Below are positions 8,931 to 17,341 of a DNA stretch of 34,736 nucleotides, in pieces. Made by a program: the position numbers and the translations under genes. The stretch is from an uncultured Alphaproteobacteria bacterium. Its GTDB lineage: Bacteria; Pseudomonadota; Alphaproteobacteria; Rhodobacterales; Rhodobacteraceae. A model generated the notes under the pieces. It ran no database searches, was not told where the DNA came from, and saw only the letters and a program-made list of their open reading frames with translations. Numbering within the stretch: the first letter of the stretch is position 1; every line of letters starts with the position of its first letter. The DNA is taken from positions 1 through 34,736 of the forward strand of contig CACBBC010000017.1 of the NCBI GenBank assembly GCA_902537415.1, written 5' to 3'.

Positions 8931-8954
8931 GGGGCGTCTTGAACGCCCCTTTTT
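8931..8954 (+). terminator. Rho-independent terminator between aapJ and aapQ
   Basis: GGGGCGT (8931-8937) and ACGCCCC (8943-8949) form a seven-pair GC-rich stem with a five-base loop, followed at once by five T residues (8950-8954). It begins 21 bases after the aapJ stop. A run of A before the stem could extend pairing with the T tract. It probably reduces, rather than abolishes, transcription into aapQMP. Confidence 0.85.
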
Positions 8955-9005
8955 CATTTACAAAAATAAGTGAATTTTTACTAAACCGAAATGTTGCAGG
9001 TTTTA

Positions 9006-9034
9006 TTAATTTATATTACCTCTGTAGATATAAT
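9006..9034 (+). promoter_or_regulatory. Possible secondary promoter for aapQMP
   Basis: A perfect TATAAT -10 box (9029-9034) has a poor -35 match, TTAATT, 17 bases upstream (9006-9011). It lies between the aapJ terminator and the aapQ start and would give a leader of about 30 bases. AT-rich spacers contain many chance matches, so this is a weak call. Confidence 0.35.
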
Positions 9035-9072
9035 TTTATAAACTATAGTCAGATGTAAGTTATGGAACTAAT

Positions 9073-10290
9073 ATGAGCTCACCAACTCTTCCACCATCAG
9101 AAAGCTTTAAATTTAGTATGTTGCTAAGTGACACACGTTATAGAGGAATGTCGCTACAAGTAATAACGTTTATAATATTTATGGCTGTGTTTTTCTGGCT
9201 AGTCGATAATACTATTAAAAACTTAGCCTTGCTTGATAAAGATGTGAGCTTCAATTTTCTATGGTTAAGAGCCGGATACGACATTAATCAACGACTAATA
9301 CCTTACACTAGCGATAGTACACACGGAATGGCAGCTTTAGTTGGCATTCTTAATACTCTACTGGTTGCATTTGTAGGGTGCATAATTGCTACAGTTCTCG
9401 GGCTTTTTGTCGGTATTTTACGCCTCTCAAAAAATTGGATTGTGGCAAAGCTGATGTCTGCCTACATAGAAGGTTTCAGAAATGTCCCAATACTTCTTTG
9501 GATTGTGATGGTTTTTGCGTTGCTTACCGAATTCACCCCTGCGCCAAGGGCTTTCAAAGGTGCTGAGCCTGAAGCTACGATGTTATTTTTCGAGAGTATA
9601 GCTATAACAAATCGAGGAACGTATTTTCCAGCACCAGTTTTGGCGGAAGGAGCCTATTGGTTACTGCTGTGCTTTGGTCTTTCGATAGTTGCCTCTATTT
9701 ATATTATTCGATATGCAAATAAACAGAAAAAAGTTACTGGAAAAAGCTTACCTACATTTTGGATTAGTGTAGCAGTAATTATTTTTCCAACATTAATACT
9801 TTTTTTCGCAATGGGTCAGCCAGTTTCACTTGAGTATCCTTATCTCAAGGGATTTAATTTTAAAGATGGAATACACCTTAGAAACTCATTTCTTGCGTTG
9901 ACCTTAGCATTGGCTTTCTACACTTCTGCCTTCATTGCTGAGATAGTAAGAGCGGGCATCATGGCAGTTTCCAAAGGCCAATCTGAGGCGGCAGCATCAC
10001 TAGGTTTGAGACCTAACAAAATAATGAGCCTTATAATCCTTCCACAGGCTTTGAGGGTTATTGTTCCTCCTCTTATCTCAAATTATCTAAATTTAACGAA
10101 AAATTCATCTCTTGCCATCGCCGTAGGATATATGGATGTAAGAGGCACTCTAGGAGGAATTACTCTTAATCAGACTGGAAGAGAGTTGGAGTCAATGCTA
10201 TTGCTCATGGGTTTTTATCTTGCAGTATCATTGTTGATATCTTCGTTTATCAATTACTTTAATCGGTCTTTTCAAATAGTGGTACGATGA
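9073..10290 (+). CDS. aapQ: Amino-acid ABC transporter permease (AapQ/BztB type)
   Basis: AapQ is one of two inner-membrane permease subunits that receive substrate from AapJ. The 405 residues contain a first membrane helix near residues 28-45, a segment near 90-145 that starts the transport domain, and a C-terminal block of helices. The cytoplasmic EAA loop that docks on the ATPase reads EAAASLGLRPNKIMSLIILP from about residue 305. The long insert between the first and last helices is typical of AapQ compared with ordinary HisM-type permeases. Its TGA overlaps the ATG of aapM, so the pair is coupled. Confidence 0.93.
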   Translation: MSSPTLPPSESFKFSMLLSDTRYRGMSLQVITFIIFMAVFFWLVDNTIKNLALLDKDVSFNFLWLRAGYDINQRLIPYTSDSTHGMAALVGILNTLLVAFVGCIIATVLGLFVGILRLSKNWIVAKLMSAYIEGFRNVPILLWIVMVFALLTEFTPAPRAFKGAEPEATMLFFESIAITNRGTYFPAPVLAEGAYWLLLCFGLSIVASIYIIRYANKQKKVTGKSLPTFWISVAVIIFPTLILFFAMGQPVSLEYPYLKGFNFKDGIHLRNSFLALTLALAFYTSAFIAEIVRAGIMAVSKGQSEAAASLGLRPNKIMSLIILPQALRVIVPPLISNYLNLTKNSSLAIAVGYMDVRGTLGGITLNQTGRELESMLLLMGFYLAVSLLISSFINYFNRSFQIVVR

Positions 10291-11570
10291 TGACTAAGAT
10301 AGCTTTCGTAAGAAAAAAAGAAATACCGCCATCAGCGCCCCCAATAACAGAGGTTGGGCTTATTGGATGGTTAAGACAAAATTTATTTTCATCATGGTTG
10401 AACTCGATACTTACAGTGTTGTCGGTATACTTTATTGTTATAATATTATGGGATTTTATACCTTGGGCTTATGGAGGACATTGGAATACTAAATCGCTAA
10501 GAGAATGTCTAGACTTAGACCCAGATGTAGCGTGCTTTTCAGTACTTACGGCTAGATGGAAACAATTGCTTTTCGGACTGTATCCTGCTGAGGAGTATTG
10601 GAGGCCTACATTAACTTTTATCTTTTTATTGCTTGCCATCGTTCCAATATTATTTCCAAAGTTTTTTCGGTTTTTTTGGTTTTCAATAATTTATCCCGGA
10701 TTAGCTGTATGGCTACTGTGGGGGGGATCGTTTTGGTCAATTAGTATAGTATATATTGGGTTAACTTTAGGAGCGTTGTTTTTTCTGACTTTGATAAGAC
10801 GGTATCTAAAAAACTATATGATAGCAGCTATCTTTGCTTTCTTATTTACTGCCGTATTTTTTCTCTTTATCTCCAATCCGTTGGTAGGTCTTCTTAACGT
10901 TATTTTGCCAATTAGTCTTCCTTTCGTTGAGTCATTAAAGATGGGTGGATTTACTTTGTCTTTGATCGTAGGAGTTACGGGAATTGTTGCGTCTTTCCCT
11001 ATTGGGATTTTATTAGCATTGGGTAGACAATCTAATTTACCAGTAATTAAGATGATTTGTGTAGGGTTTATTGAGTTTATACGGGGCGTACCGCTAATAA
11101 CATTGTTATTTGTTGCGTCCGTTCTACTAAACTACTTTTTACCTCCAGGAACCAACTTTGATATTGTGTTGAGAGTAGTGATTATGGTTACATTATTTTC
11201 AGCAGCTTATATGGCCGAGGTAATTCGAGGCGGGCTAGCAGGATTACCATTAGGTCAACATGAAGCGTCAGCGTCGTTGGGGCTCACTTACTGGCAATCA
11301 CAACGGCTTATAATTATGCCGCAGGCATTAAAAATATCTATTCCAGGTATTGTGAATACCTTTATTGGCTTGTTTAAAGATACAACTCTTGTATCCATAA
11401 TAAGTTTAAGAGATCCGGTCGGGCTTGCATCGACAATAAGAGCGGATCAAAAGTGGAATGGTATTTATTGGGAACTCTACGTTGCTATTGGATTGATGTT
11501 CTTTATTTTTTGTTGGGGTATGTCCCAGTACTCACAATATTTAGAAAGAAAATTAAAAACGGATAAATAG
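10287..11570 (+). CDS. aapM: Amino-acid ABC transporter permease (AapM/BztC type)
   Basis: AapM is the partner permease of AapQ. The 427-residue protein has a hydrophilic N-terminus, a set of extra N-terminal membrane helices (about residues 35-205), and a C-terminal HisM-like transport domain. The EAA docking loop EASASLGLTYWQSQRLIIMP begins near residue 326. Two adjacent ATG codons at 10287 and 10290 are possible starts; both overlap the aapQ stop and the choice changes one residue. The extra N-terminal helices and ILWDFIPWAYGGHWNT are typical of this subfamily. Confidence 0.93.
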   Translation: MMTKIAFVRKKEIPPSAPPITEVGLIGWLRQNLFSSWLNSILTVLSVYFIVIILWDFIPWAYGGHWNTKSLRECLDLDPDVACFSVLTARWKQLLFGLYPAEEYWRPTLTFIFLLLAIVPILFPKFFRFFWFSIIYPGLAVWLLWGGSFWSISIVYIGLTLGALFFLTLIRRYLKNYMIAAIFAFLFTAVFFLFISNPLVGLLNVILPISLPFVESLKMGGFTLSLIVGVTGIVASFPIGILLALGRQSNLPVIKMICVGFIEFIRGVPLITLLFVASVLLNYFLPPGTNFDIVLRVVIMVTLFSAAYMAEVIRGGLAGLPLGQHEASASLGLTYWQSQRLIIMPQALKISIPGIVNTFIGLFKDTTLVSIISLRDPVGLASTIRADQKWNGIYWELYVAIGLMFFIFCWGMSQYSQYLERKLKTDK

Positions 11571-11602
11571 AATTGTCTATTTAGTTTAGGAGTAAGATTG
11601 AT

Positions 11603-12367
11603 ATGGAAAAAACTAAGATAAACATAACAGATGAAGTAGCCATCCACATATCTGATATGAATAAGTGGTTTGGTAACTTCCACGTACTTAGGGATATTAA
11701 TCTGGAAGTGAGAAGAGGTGAGAGAATTGTTGTCTGCGGACCATCTGGATCTGGTAAGTCAACACTTATAAGATGCATTAATCGACTTGAAGAGCATCAA
11801 AAGGGAAGCATAATTGTTGACGGTACAGAGCTAACCACTGACCTGAAGAATATTGATAAGATCAGATCTGAAGTCGGTATGGTCTTTCAGCACTTTAATT
11901 TGTTCCCTCATTTGACAACTTTAGAAAATTGTACTCTAGCGCCGATGTGGGTTAGAGAAACTCCGGAGAAAGAAGCTACAGAGATCGCAATGGAAATGCT
12001 TGAAAAAGTGAAAATTCCTGAACAGGCTCATAAATACCCAGGTCAACTTTCTGGTGGTCAACAACAAAGAGTAGCAATTGCAAGATCTCTATGCATGAAA
12101 CCAAGAATAATGCTATTTGATGAAGTGACGTCCGCATTGGACCCTGAAATGATTAAAGAGGTGCTGGATACTATGATTCAGTTAGCTGAAGAAGGTATGA
12201 CAATGATTTGTGTTACTCATGAGATGGGCTTCGCCAGGCAGGTTGCGGATAGAGTTATATTTATGGACGACGGTCAGATTGTTGAACAAAACGAACCAGA
12301 AGAGTTCTTCAAAAACCCAAAGTCTGATCGAACAAAGCTGTTTTTGAGTCAGATATTAGGTCATTAA
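11603..12367 (+). CDS. aapP: Amino-acid ABC transporter ATP-binding protein (AapP/BztD type)
   Basis: AapP is the cytoplasmic ATPase that powers the AapQM permease. All nucleotide-binding motifs are visible in the 254 residues: Walker [10 protein letters not shown] at 46-54, the Q-loop [11 protein letters not shown], the signature LSGGQQQR, Walker [13 protein letters not shown], and the H-loop VTHEMGFAR. It resembles the GlnQ/HisP group. The ATG at 11603 lies 32 bases after aapM. The gene ends convergently against the ferredoxin-like gene with one base between the two stop codons. Confidence 0.95.
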   Translation: MEKTKINITDEVAIHISDMNKWFGNFHVLRDINLEVRRGERIVVCGPSGSGKSTLIRCINRLEEHQKGSIIVDGTELTTDLKNIDKIRSEVGMVFQHFNLFPHLTTLENCTLAPMWVRETPEKEATEIAMEMLEKVKIPEQAHKYPGQLSGGQQQRVAIARSLCMKPRIMLFDEVTSALDPEMIKEVLDTMIQLAEEGMTMICVTHEMGFARQVADRVIFMDDGQIVEQNEPEEFFKNPKSDRTKLFLSQILGH

Positions 12368-12373
12368 CCTAAT
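12355..12373. other. Hairpin over the convergent aapP / ferredoxin-gene ends
   Basis: ATTAGGT and ACCTAAT form a perfect seven-pair stem with a five-base loop, spanning both stop codons. There is no T run on either side, so a classical rho-independent terminator is not supported. It may still slow read-through or protect the 3' ends of both messages. This is a weak functional call on a real structure. Confidence 0.35.
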
Positions 12374-13016
12374 CGCTCAGAAAAGCACGCATATGAAAAT
12401 TTGATTGTTCCTTCAGCCTTAAATTCTGACCAGAGGGGCAGGACCTTCTGACGAGGCAGCCGTTTCTACATTCCTGACCTCTAGGTGTGTTCACATATTC
12501 CTTACATCGAATAACATCATAGCCGTCTTGGTTAAGTGCACTTACTGGACAAGCAGTGAGGCATGGTTTCTCACATGGGGTGCAGATATCTTTCGAGTTA
12601 TTTGGTGATTCAATATATTCATTTATACCGAGTGCCCCTCGAAAAGAAATAAATAGGCCCCTTTCTTTATGTACTAAAAGGCGAACAGGAGATGATCCCA
12701 TTGTCGAACATTTTTGTGCCCACGTAATGAATGGCTGAAAGGGCTCTTCAAAAGGGAAAAATGATCTTGCATCAAATTTTTTTGCAATCTCCTTTATGGT
12801 CTTTTTTGACCATCTATCGAGTGGGTTTTCTTTTTTGTTCTTATATTCCCTACTTTTTTTAAATACGTCCCAAAAATTAGGCTCTTTTGGTCCTATTAGC
12901 AAAATGGTTCTCACTTTAGAGCAAACATTGTCAGACCCATCTGGGTTAAAATAGCCTACGATATCAAGGCTTTTCTTATCTAGCATTCTTTGAATTGACA
13001 GCAGGGTATCTGACAT
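12369..13016 (-). CDS. Ferredoxin-like iron-sulfur protein of unknown function
   Basis: The first 140 residues have no motif I can name. The C-terminal third is cysteine-rich: C145, C148, C152 and C156 followed by proline form the pattern C-x2-C-x3-C-x3-CP of a 4Fe-4S cluster, and C171, C183, C187 and C193 (again followed by proline) could hold a second cluster. Proteins of about 215 residues with this ending occur widely in alphaproteobacteria as uncharacterised ferredoxin-like proteins; I know of no assigned reaction. It starts nine bases after the argB stop, so it is likely co-transcribed with argB. A distant resemblance to the iron-sulfur part of epoxyqueuosine reductase is possible, but the catalytic domain is absent. 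Confidence 0.8.
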   Translation of the reverse strand: MSDTLLSIQRMLDKKSLDIVGYFNPDGSDNVCSKVRTILLIGPKEPNFWDVFKKSREYKNKKENPLDRWSKKTIKEIAKKFDARSFFPFEEPFQPFITWAQKCSTMGSSPVRLLVHKERGLFISFRGALGINEYIESPNNSKDICTPCEKPCLTACPVSALNQDGYDVIRCKEYVNTPRGQECRNGCLVRRSCPSGQNLRLKEQSNFHMRAFLSD

Positions 13017-13025
13017 TCCTAAAGA

Positions 13026-13892
13026 CTAGTCAAAAGTTTTTTTAAACAGAGTGCCTACACCGTGGCTAGTAAAGAGCTCAAGAAGACAGGCATGATCAAC
13101 TCTCCCATCGATTATAACGGATGCCCTAACACCCTCTTCAATAGCTTTTATCGACGTATTAACTTTGGGGATCATTCCCGAGTTAATAATTCCTGAGTCT
13201 ATTAAATTTTTTGCCTCTTCTATAGTCAATTGATTAATTAATTGATCTTCGCTATCTTTTACACCGACCACATCCGTTAACAGTAAGAGACGATCAGCTA
13301 AGAGGCTTGAGGCTATAGCACCCGCTGCTGTATCACCATTAATATTAAATGTTTCGCCCTTTATTCCAAAACCGATGGGGGCAATAACGGGGATAAAGTC
13401 ACTCTTTATAAAATTCTGGACTATATCAGTATCAACTTTTTTTATCTTCCCAACAAATCCAAGATTGGGATTATCTTGCTCACATTCAATCATATTCGCA
13501 TCTTTTCCGGATAGTCCAACACCTTTCCCACCTTGGCTATTGATTGCATTAACTATAGATTTGTTAACATTGCCAGATAGCACCATTTCAACAACTTCCA
13601 TAGTTTTACCATCTGTTATCCTCTTTCCCTCAGCAAATTCGCTTTCAATTTTTAAATCTGATAATACCTTATTAATCATAGGGCCACCGCCATGTACTAT
13701 TACTGGGTTGACGCCACATTGCTTTATCAAAACAATATCTCGCGCAAAATTTTCCATTGAGGGTTTGCTCGTCATGGCATGACCACCAAGCTTAATAACT
13801 ATTGTCGAGTCCTCATATCTCTGGATGTATGGTAGCGCTTCGGCCAGCGTGGCTGCCGTTTGCTTAAAATTATTTTCTATTTTACCGTTCAT
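13026..13892 (-). CDS. argB: Acetylglutamate kinase
   Basis: ArgB phosphorylates N-acetylglutamate, the second step of arginine synthesis, in the cytoplasm. The 288-residue product has the amino-acid-kinase landmarks: IVIKLGGHAM near residues 31-40 for phosphate binding, PVIVHGGGPMINKVL with the substrate-binding glycines, GLSGKDANMI, and NINGDTAAGAIA near the nucleotide site. The C-terminal GGM-equivalent is SGMIPKVN, followed by VIIDGRVDHACLLELFT. It starts 33 bases after engB. The order engB-argB is common in alphaproteobacteria, although the functions are unrelated. Confidence 0.96.
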   Translation of the reverse strand: MNGKIENNFKQTAATLAEALPYIQRYEDSTIVIKLGGHAMTSKPSMENFARDIVLIKQCGVNPVIVHGGGPMINKVLSDLKIESEFAEGKRITDGKTMEVVEMVLSGNVNKSIVNAINSQGGKGVGLSGKDANMIECEQDNPNLGFVGKIKKVDTDIVQNFIKSDFIPVIAPIGFGIKGETFNINGDTAAGAIASSLLADRLLLLTDVVGVKDSEDQLINQLTIEEAKNLIDSGIINSGMIPKVNTSIKAIEEGVRASVIIDGRVDHACLLELFTSHGVGTLFKKTFD

Positions 13893-13925
13893 AGAAAAAC
13901 CTAATGCAATTATAATGCTGATTTG

Positions 13926-14543
13926 TCAATTATTTTGATTTAAACCTAAAATTGAGAACATTACGTCTCGAATGTCACTAATACCACTTTTTTTTATCGC
14001 TGATGTCATTAAAAATTCTGGATTGCAGGCAGGATGCTCTTCTATTTTGCTATTTATTTCGTCTAGAAGTTTCGGCAACTCAGTTTTCTTAACCTTATCT
14101 ATTTTGGTCAGTATTATTTGATAATTCACAGCATAGGTATCCAAAAAGGAGAAAAATTCTCTATCATTATCTTTGAGCCCGTGTCTTGCATCGACAAGAG
14201 TAAATACCCTCTTAAGTGAACGTCTTTCCGCTATATATGACTTTATAAGAGTCTGCCAATCTGATCTTTTATCTTTTGATGCTTTTGCGTAACCATACCC
14301 TGGGAGGTCAACGATATAGCTTTTATCTCCCAATGAGAAAAAATTTAACTCTTGAGTTCGGCCTGGTGTCTTAGAAGTCCTTGCCAGGTTTCTTCTTTCA
14401 AATAGGGCATTAATTAGTGTGGATTTTCCAACATTGGATCGGCCTATGAAGCATACTTCTGCTTCTCTATCTGGAGGCAAACCATCAATCCCAGCGACTC
14501 CTTTTAAAAAAGAGACTTCATTTAATAAAGGTGATTTTGTTAT
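13926..14543 (-). CDS. engB: Ribosome-biogenesis GTPase EngB (YsxC/YihA), probable AUA start
   Basis: EngB is an essential GTPase for large-subunit assembly. G1 is GRSNVGKS, then the TSKTPGRTQELNFF switch I, DLPGYGYA as G3, LTKIDKV as G4 and TSA as G5. The first conventional codon is TTG at 14480 (184 residues). However, the frame stays open 21 codons further upstream and encodes FLKGVAGIDG, which matches the conserved EngB N-terminus ahead of LPP. That extension contains no ATG, GTG or TTG. It begins with ATA at 14543-14541, straight after a TAG, and AAAGGAG at 14556-14550 ends six bases before it. I therefore place the start at AUA. An alternative is AUU at 14489-14487, eight bases after another AAAAGGAG. 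A sequencing error is also possible. Confidence 0.85.
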   Translation of the reverse strand: MTKSPLLNEVSFLKGVAGIDGLPPDREAEVCFIGRSNVGKSTLINALFERRNLARTSKTPGRTQELNFFSLGDKSYIVDLPGYGYAKASKDKRSDWQTLIKSYIAERRSLKRVFTLVDARHGLKDNDREFFSFLDTYAVNYQIILTKIDKVKKTELPKLLDEINSKIEEHPACNPEFLMTSAIKKSGISDIRDVMFSILGLNQNN

Positions 14544-14549
14544 CTATGG

Positions 14550-14556
14550 CTCCTTT
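14550..14556 (-). promoter_or_regulatory. Shine-Dalgarno sequence that decides the engB start
   Basis: AAAGGAG on the minus strand overlaps the last bases of the yidC stop region and precedes the in-frame AUA codon at 14543 by six bases. It is the strongest ribosome-binding site in the yidC-engB junction and supports initiation at AUA rather than at the TTG 63 bases downstream. Confidence 0.55.
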
Positions 14557-14557
14557 A

Positions 14558-16357
14558 TTAGTTTTCTTTGGAGGCCCCTTCCTTTTTAAAGGAGCTCAGA
14601 ATATTTCCAAAAATATCGGGCCTGACACCCTGTGATGCCATAATAAAATACTGTTGTGCAAATGTAATAATATTATTTGCAACCCAATAGATGACAAGAC
14701 CACTAGAGAACTGTCCAAGAAGAAACATAAAAATCCAAGGCATCCAAGCAAAAATCATCTGTTGTGTTTTATCAGTAGGCGCAGGATTAAGCTTCTGCTG
14801 TAGCCACATTGTTACACCCATAAGTATCGGGTAGACCCCTATAGAAAAAATAACGAGAAAACTTTCTGGACCAGGGGGAGAGAATGGTAATAAGCCGAAT
14901 AGATTTAATATAGAGCTTGGATCGGGAGCTGAGAGGTCTGTGATCCATCCTATGAACGGAGCATGCCTTACTTCAATGGTAACAAAAAGGACTTTGTATA
15001 GTGAGAAGAATATCGGGATTTGTAAAAGTATAGGTAAACATCCGGCAGCAGGATTGACTTTTTCTTTTTTGTACAAAGCCATCATCTCTTGCTGTAATTT
15101 CATTCGATCATCGCCGGCCCTCTTTTTTATTTTTTCCATCTCTGGTTGTAGTTGCTTTAACTTCGACATTGAAACGTAAGATTTATAAGCAAGTGGCAGT
15201 AATACTGTCTTTACAACCAACGTAAGAAGAATGATCGCCCACCCCATATTCCCAACAAGCTTATTGCAATAATCAAGTAAGGAAAAAATTGGTTTAGTTA
15301 AAAAGAAAAACCATCCCCAGTCAACCGTATCTATAAAGTCAGCAAAATCGGCCTCCTTCTGATAGGTTTTTATGGTATTGACTTCTTTTGCACCCGCGAA
15401 TAGGTAGGTCTTTATTTCTGTTGACTGGCCTGACCCGATGCTCTGCAGAGGGTGGCGAATATCGGCTTGATAAATATCGTTTGCTTCATTATATTTGCTA
15501 GCCATTTTAAATTTACTTTGTGGTTCGCCAACGAGTGTGGACATCCAATATTTATCGGTAAACCCAATCCAGCCATTTTCTGTAATCTCGTAGATTTCAA
15601 GATTGGCACGCTCTCTATCGTCATACTTCTGATCTGTTATGTTGTCATACGATAACTCAACAAGTTCGCCATCATCATATCCCACGATCCCTTCATGAAG
15701 AATGTAAAAGCCAATAGTTTCGGGGGCGCTATGACGGGCTAGTATTCCATAAGCTGCCAAATCAATGGTTGCGTTTGATCGATTAAACACGCGCTGCTTT
15801 ATAGTGAAAAGAAAGTGTTCATCAATGGAAATTTCTCTTTCAAATATGACGCCCTTGGGGCTCGTCCATTGCAACGTTATAGGTGTACCGGGTGTGAGCG
15901 TTTTACCTTTTGCGAGGTTCCAGACAGTGTTCGGATTAGGTACATTTTCTCTGTCTCGCGATGACCATCCATAAACAGCATAATAGTTTTTATTTTCATA
16001 CTGAAAAAGCTCAATGTTCTTTGAGTTCTCTTCCTGCGTCTCAAAATAATCCAAGAGTTTAAGGTTATCAATTTTACCACCCTTTAAAGATAATGAACCC
16101 GATAGTCGTGATGTTTCTATTGGTACTCGCGGTGCGTCTGCAGATGTATCTATTTTTTGTTGGCTTTGATTGGTATCAACTTGCACTGGAGTGCTAAGAC
16201 CGGTACCTGTTTGGTTATCTTCTTGTGTAACTTGTTCTGTTGTTTGTTCAGGACTCACTTCCTCTATTGGCTCCGGTGGAAACATGAGCATCCAACCAAG
16301 CAGTACTAAAAAACTCAGGGACGTTGCCAATAAAAGGTTCTTATTCTGATCATCCAT
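14558..16357 (-). CDS. yidC: Membrane protein insertase YidC
   Basis: YidC inserts and folds inner-membrane proteins, alone or with SecYEG. The 599 residues show the Gram-negative layout: one N-terminal membrane helix (residues 7-26), a low-complexity Gln/Thr linker, a large periplasmic beta domain (about 80-335), then the Oxa1-like core of five helices starting near WGWFFFLTKPIF. The conserved cytoplasmic loop has KSYVSMSKLKQLQPEMEKIKKR, followed by PAAGCLPILLQIPIFFSLYKVL. The position fits the conserved rpmH-rnpA-yidD-yidC order. The yidC stop lies 14 bases before the proposed engB start. Confidence 0.97.
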   Translation of the reverse strand: MDDQNKNLLLATSLSFLVLLGWMLMFPPEPIEEVSPEQTTEQVTQEDNQTGTGLSTPVQVDTNQSQQKIDTSADAPRVPIETSRLSGSLSLKGGKIDNLKLLDYFETQEENSKNIELFQYENKNYYAVYGWSSRDRENVPNPNTVWNLAKGKTLTPGTPITLQWTSPKGVIFEREISIDEHFLFTIKQRVFNRSNATIDLAAYGILARHSAPETIGFYILHEGIVGYDDGELVELSYDNITDQKYDDRERANLEIYEITENGWIGFTDKYWMSTLVGEPQSKFKMASKYNEANDIYQADIRHPLQSIGSGQSTEIKTYLFAGAKEVNTIKTYQKEADFADFIDTVDWGWFFFLTKPIFSLLDYCNKLVGNMGWAIILLTLVVKTVLLPLAYKSYVSMSKLKQLQPEMEKIKKRAGDDRMKLQQEMMALYKKEKVNPAAGCLPILLQIPIFFSLYKVLFVTIEVRHAPFIGWITDLSAPDPSSILNLFGLLPFSPPGPESFLVIFSIGVYPILMGVTMWLQQKLNPAPTDKTQQMIFAWMPWIFMFLLGQFSSGLVIYWVANNIITFAQQYFIMASQGVRPDIFGNILSSFKKEGASKEN

Positions 16358-16423
16358 CTGCTCTGCCTTCTCTTAAATAATCTGCGACTAATATATGGTT
16401 ACTAATGACTTAATTCAATCGAT

Positions 16424-16669
16424 TTATCGAGTAATGTCTTTTGATTGTTTCTTGTTCGGTACAGGATCATAACCGGAGTATCGGCTAAATGGATGACATT
16501 TTAGTATTCGCTTTACAGACAAATAGGATCCATAAAAAATCCCATGAGTTTTTAAAGCTGTTAAGGCGTATTCGGAGCATGTTGGCTCAAAGCGACAATT
16601 CTTTCCAGTTAATGGACTAATGAAAAGACGATATATGTGAATAGGAAAGGAAATAATTTTTATAAGCAT
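16424..16669 (-). CDS. yidD: Membrane protein insertion efficiency factor YidD
   Basis: YidD is a small membrane-associated protein that assists YidC-dependent insertion. The 81 residues contain an amphipathic N-terminal helix (IISFPIHIYRLFISPL), the signature CRFEPTCSEYALTAL with C25 and C31, a later KCHPFSRYSGYDPVP, and a polar tail. The ATG follows the rnpA stop with no gap (TAGATG), so the two are translationally coupled. AGAAAGG inside rnpA serves as its ribosome-binding site. Confidence 0.95.
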   Translation of the reverse strand: MLIKIISFPIHIYRLFISPLTGKNCRFEPTCSEYALTALKTHGIFYGSYLSVKRILKCHPFSRYSGYDPVPNKKQSKDITR

Positions 16670-17032
16670 CTATTTACCTTTCTCCTGGCCATATATCTTC
16701 TTTATTCCGTTCTCTATATCATTACATAGTTCAGTAAATTTTACTTTGATCGTTGCATCCTTGCGAGCAATGAAAATATAGTTGGTTTTTTTTATACCGA
16801 TTTCCTTAAGTACAATTTTTCCTGCCTCTCTTAAGCGTCGTTTTGCTCTGTTTCGTTTGACAGCATTCCCAACTTTTTTCGAACATGTAATACCCATCAT
16901 TACGGATTCATCTGTTTCCACTACTTCATCCGTTCGCACGTAGCTTTGAATTACCACCGATGGCATAGCAGCGTAAGGTGCGTTATTACCCTTAAGAAAA
17001 TCTCTGCGCTTCTTGATTGTCTGGATATCCAA
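16670..17032 (-). CDS. rnpA: Ribonuclease P protein component
   Basis: RnpA binds the RNase P RNA and helps it remove 5' leaders from tRNA precursors. The 120-residue product starts with TIKKRRDFLKGN, has the beta strand MGITCSKKVGNAV, and carries the RNR motif KRNRAKRRLRE at residues 59-69, the RNA-binding signature. It lies 35 bases downstream of rpmH and abuts yidD. Length and basic composition are typical. Confidence 0.95.
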   Translation of the reverse strand: MDIQTIKKRRDFLKGNNAPYAAMPSVVIQSYVRTDEVVETDESVMMGITCSKKVGNAVKRNRAKRRLREAGKIVLKEIGIKKTNYIFIARKDATIKVKFTELCNDIENGIKKIYGQEKGK

Positions 17033-17067
17033 AACTACTCCCTGCAGCCGTCAAGACTACCAGAATA

Positions 17068-17202
17068 TTATGCGGATAACGTTTTTCTACCGCGTGCTCG
17101 CCTTCGGTTAAGTATCTTTCTGCCAGCACTTGTTGCTGAACGCAAACGAAACCCGTGGCGACGCTTTCTAACTCGGTTACTGGGCTGATATGTTCTTTTC
17201 AT
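17068..17202 (-). CDS. rpmH: 50S ribosomal protein L34
   Basis: Direct translation of the minus strand from the ATG at 17202-17200 gives a 44-residue, very basic protein. It begins [20 protein letters not shown] and continues with [23 protein letters not shown], which is unmistakably L34. AAGGGA lies just upstream as ribosome-binding site. The rpmH-rnpA pair is conserved in nearly all bacteria. Because the gene is short, it is easily hidden under a longer meaningless frame on the opposite strand (16946-17188). Confidence 0.97.
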   Translation of the reverse strand: MKRTYQPSNRVRKRRHGFRLRSATSAGRKILNRRRARGRKTLSA

Positions 17203-17341
17203 TACACAATTCCCTTCAAGCTTTATTGATTAATGGAAACGGCCTATATTGTCAATTAGCTATTTATAATAATTGAACCATTAATAATAAGGCGAAATTT
17301 TATTTACAATTCGGTGACATCTCAGTAAATTCGCAATAACT
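17203..17341. promoter_or_regulatory. Divergent spacer between rpmH and tRNA-Arg
   Basis: This 139-base AT-rich stretch must hold promoters for rpmH (minus) and for tRNA-Arg (plus). A perfect TTGACA (minus strand, 17255-17250) is a candidate -35 box for rpmH, but no good -10 box lies 16-18 bases beyond it. A TATAAT at 17265-17270 on the plus strand lacks a properly spaced -35. I see no gene here. DnaA-box or origin features were not recognised. Confidence 0.3.

Noticed and set aside
16946-17188. Open frame of 80 codons on the plus strand
   Set aside because: It lies antisense to rpmH and the 5' end of rnpA, which are unmistakable, and its product resembles nothing.
17249-17270. Promoter TTGTCA ... 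TATAAT before tRNA-Arg
   Set aside because: The two boxes are only 10 bases apart, too close for a sigma-70 promoter.
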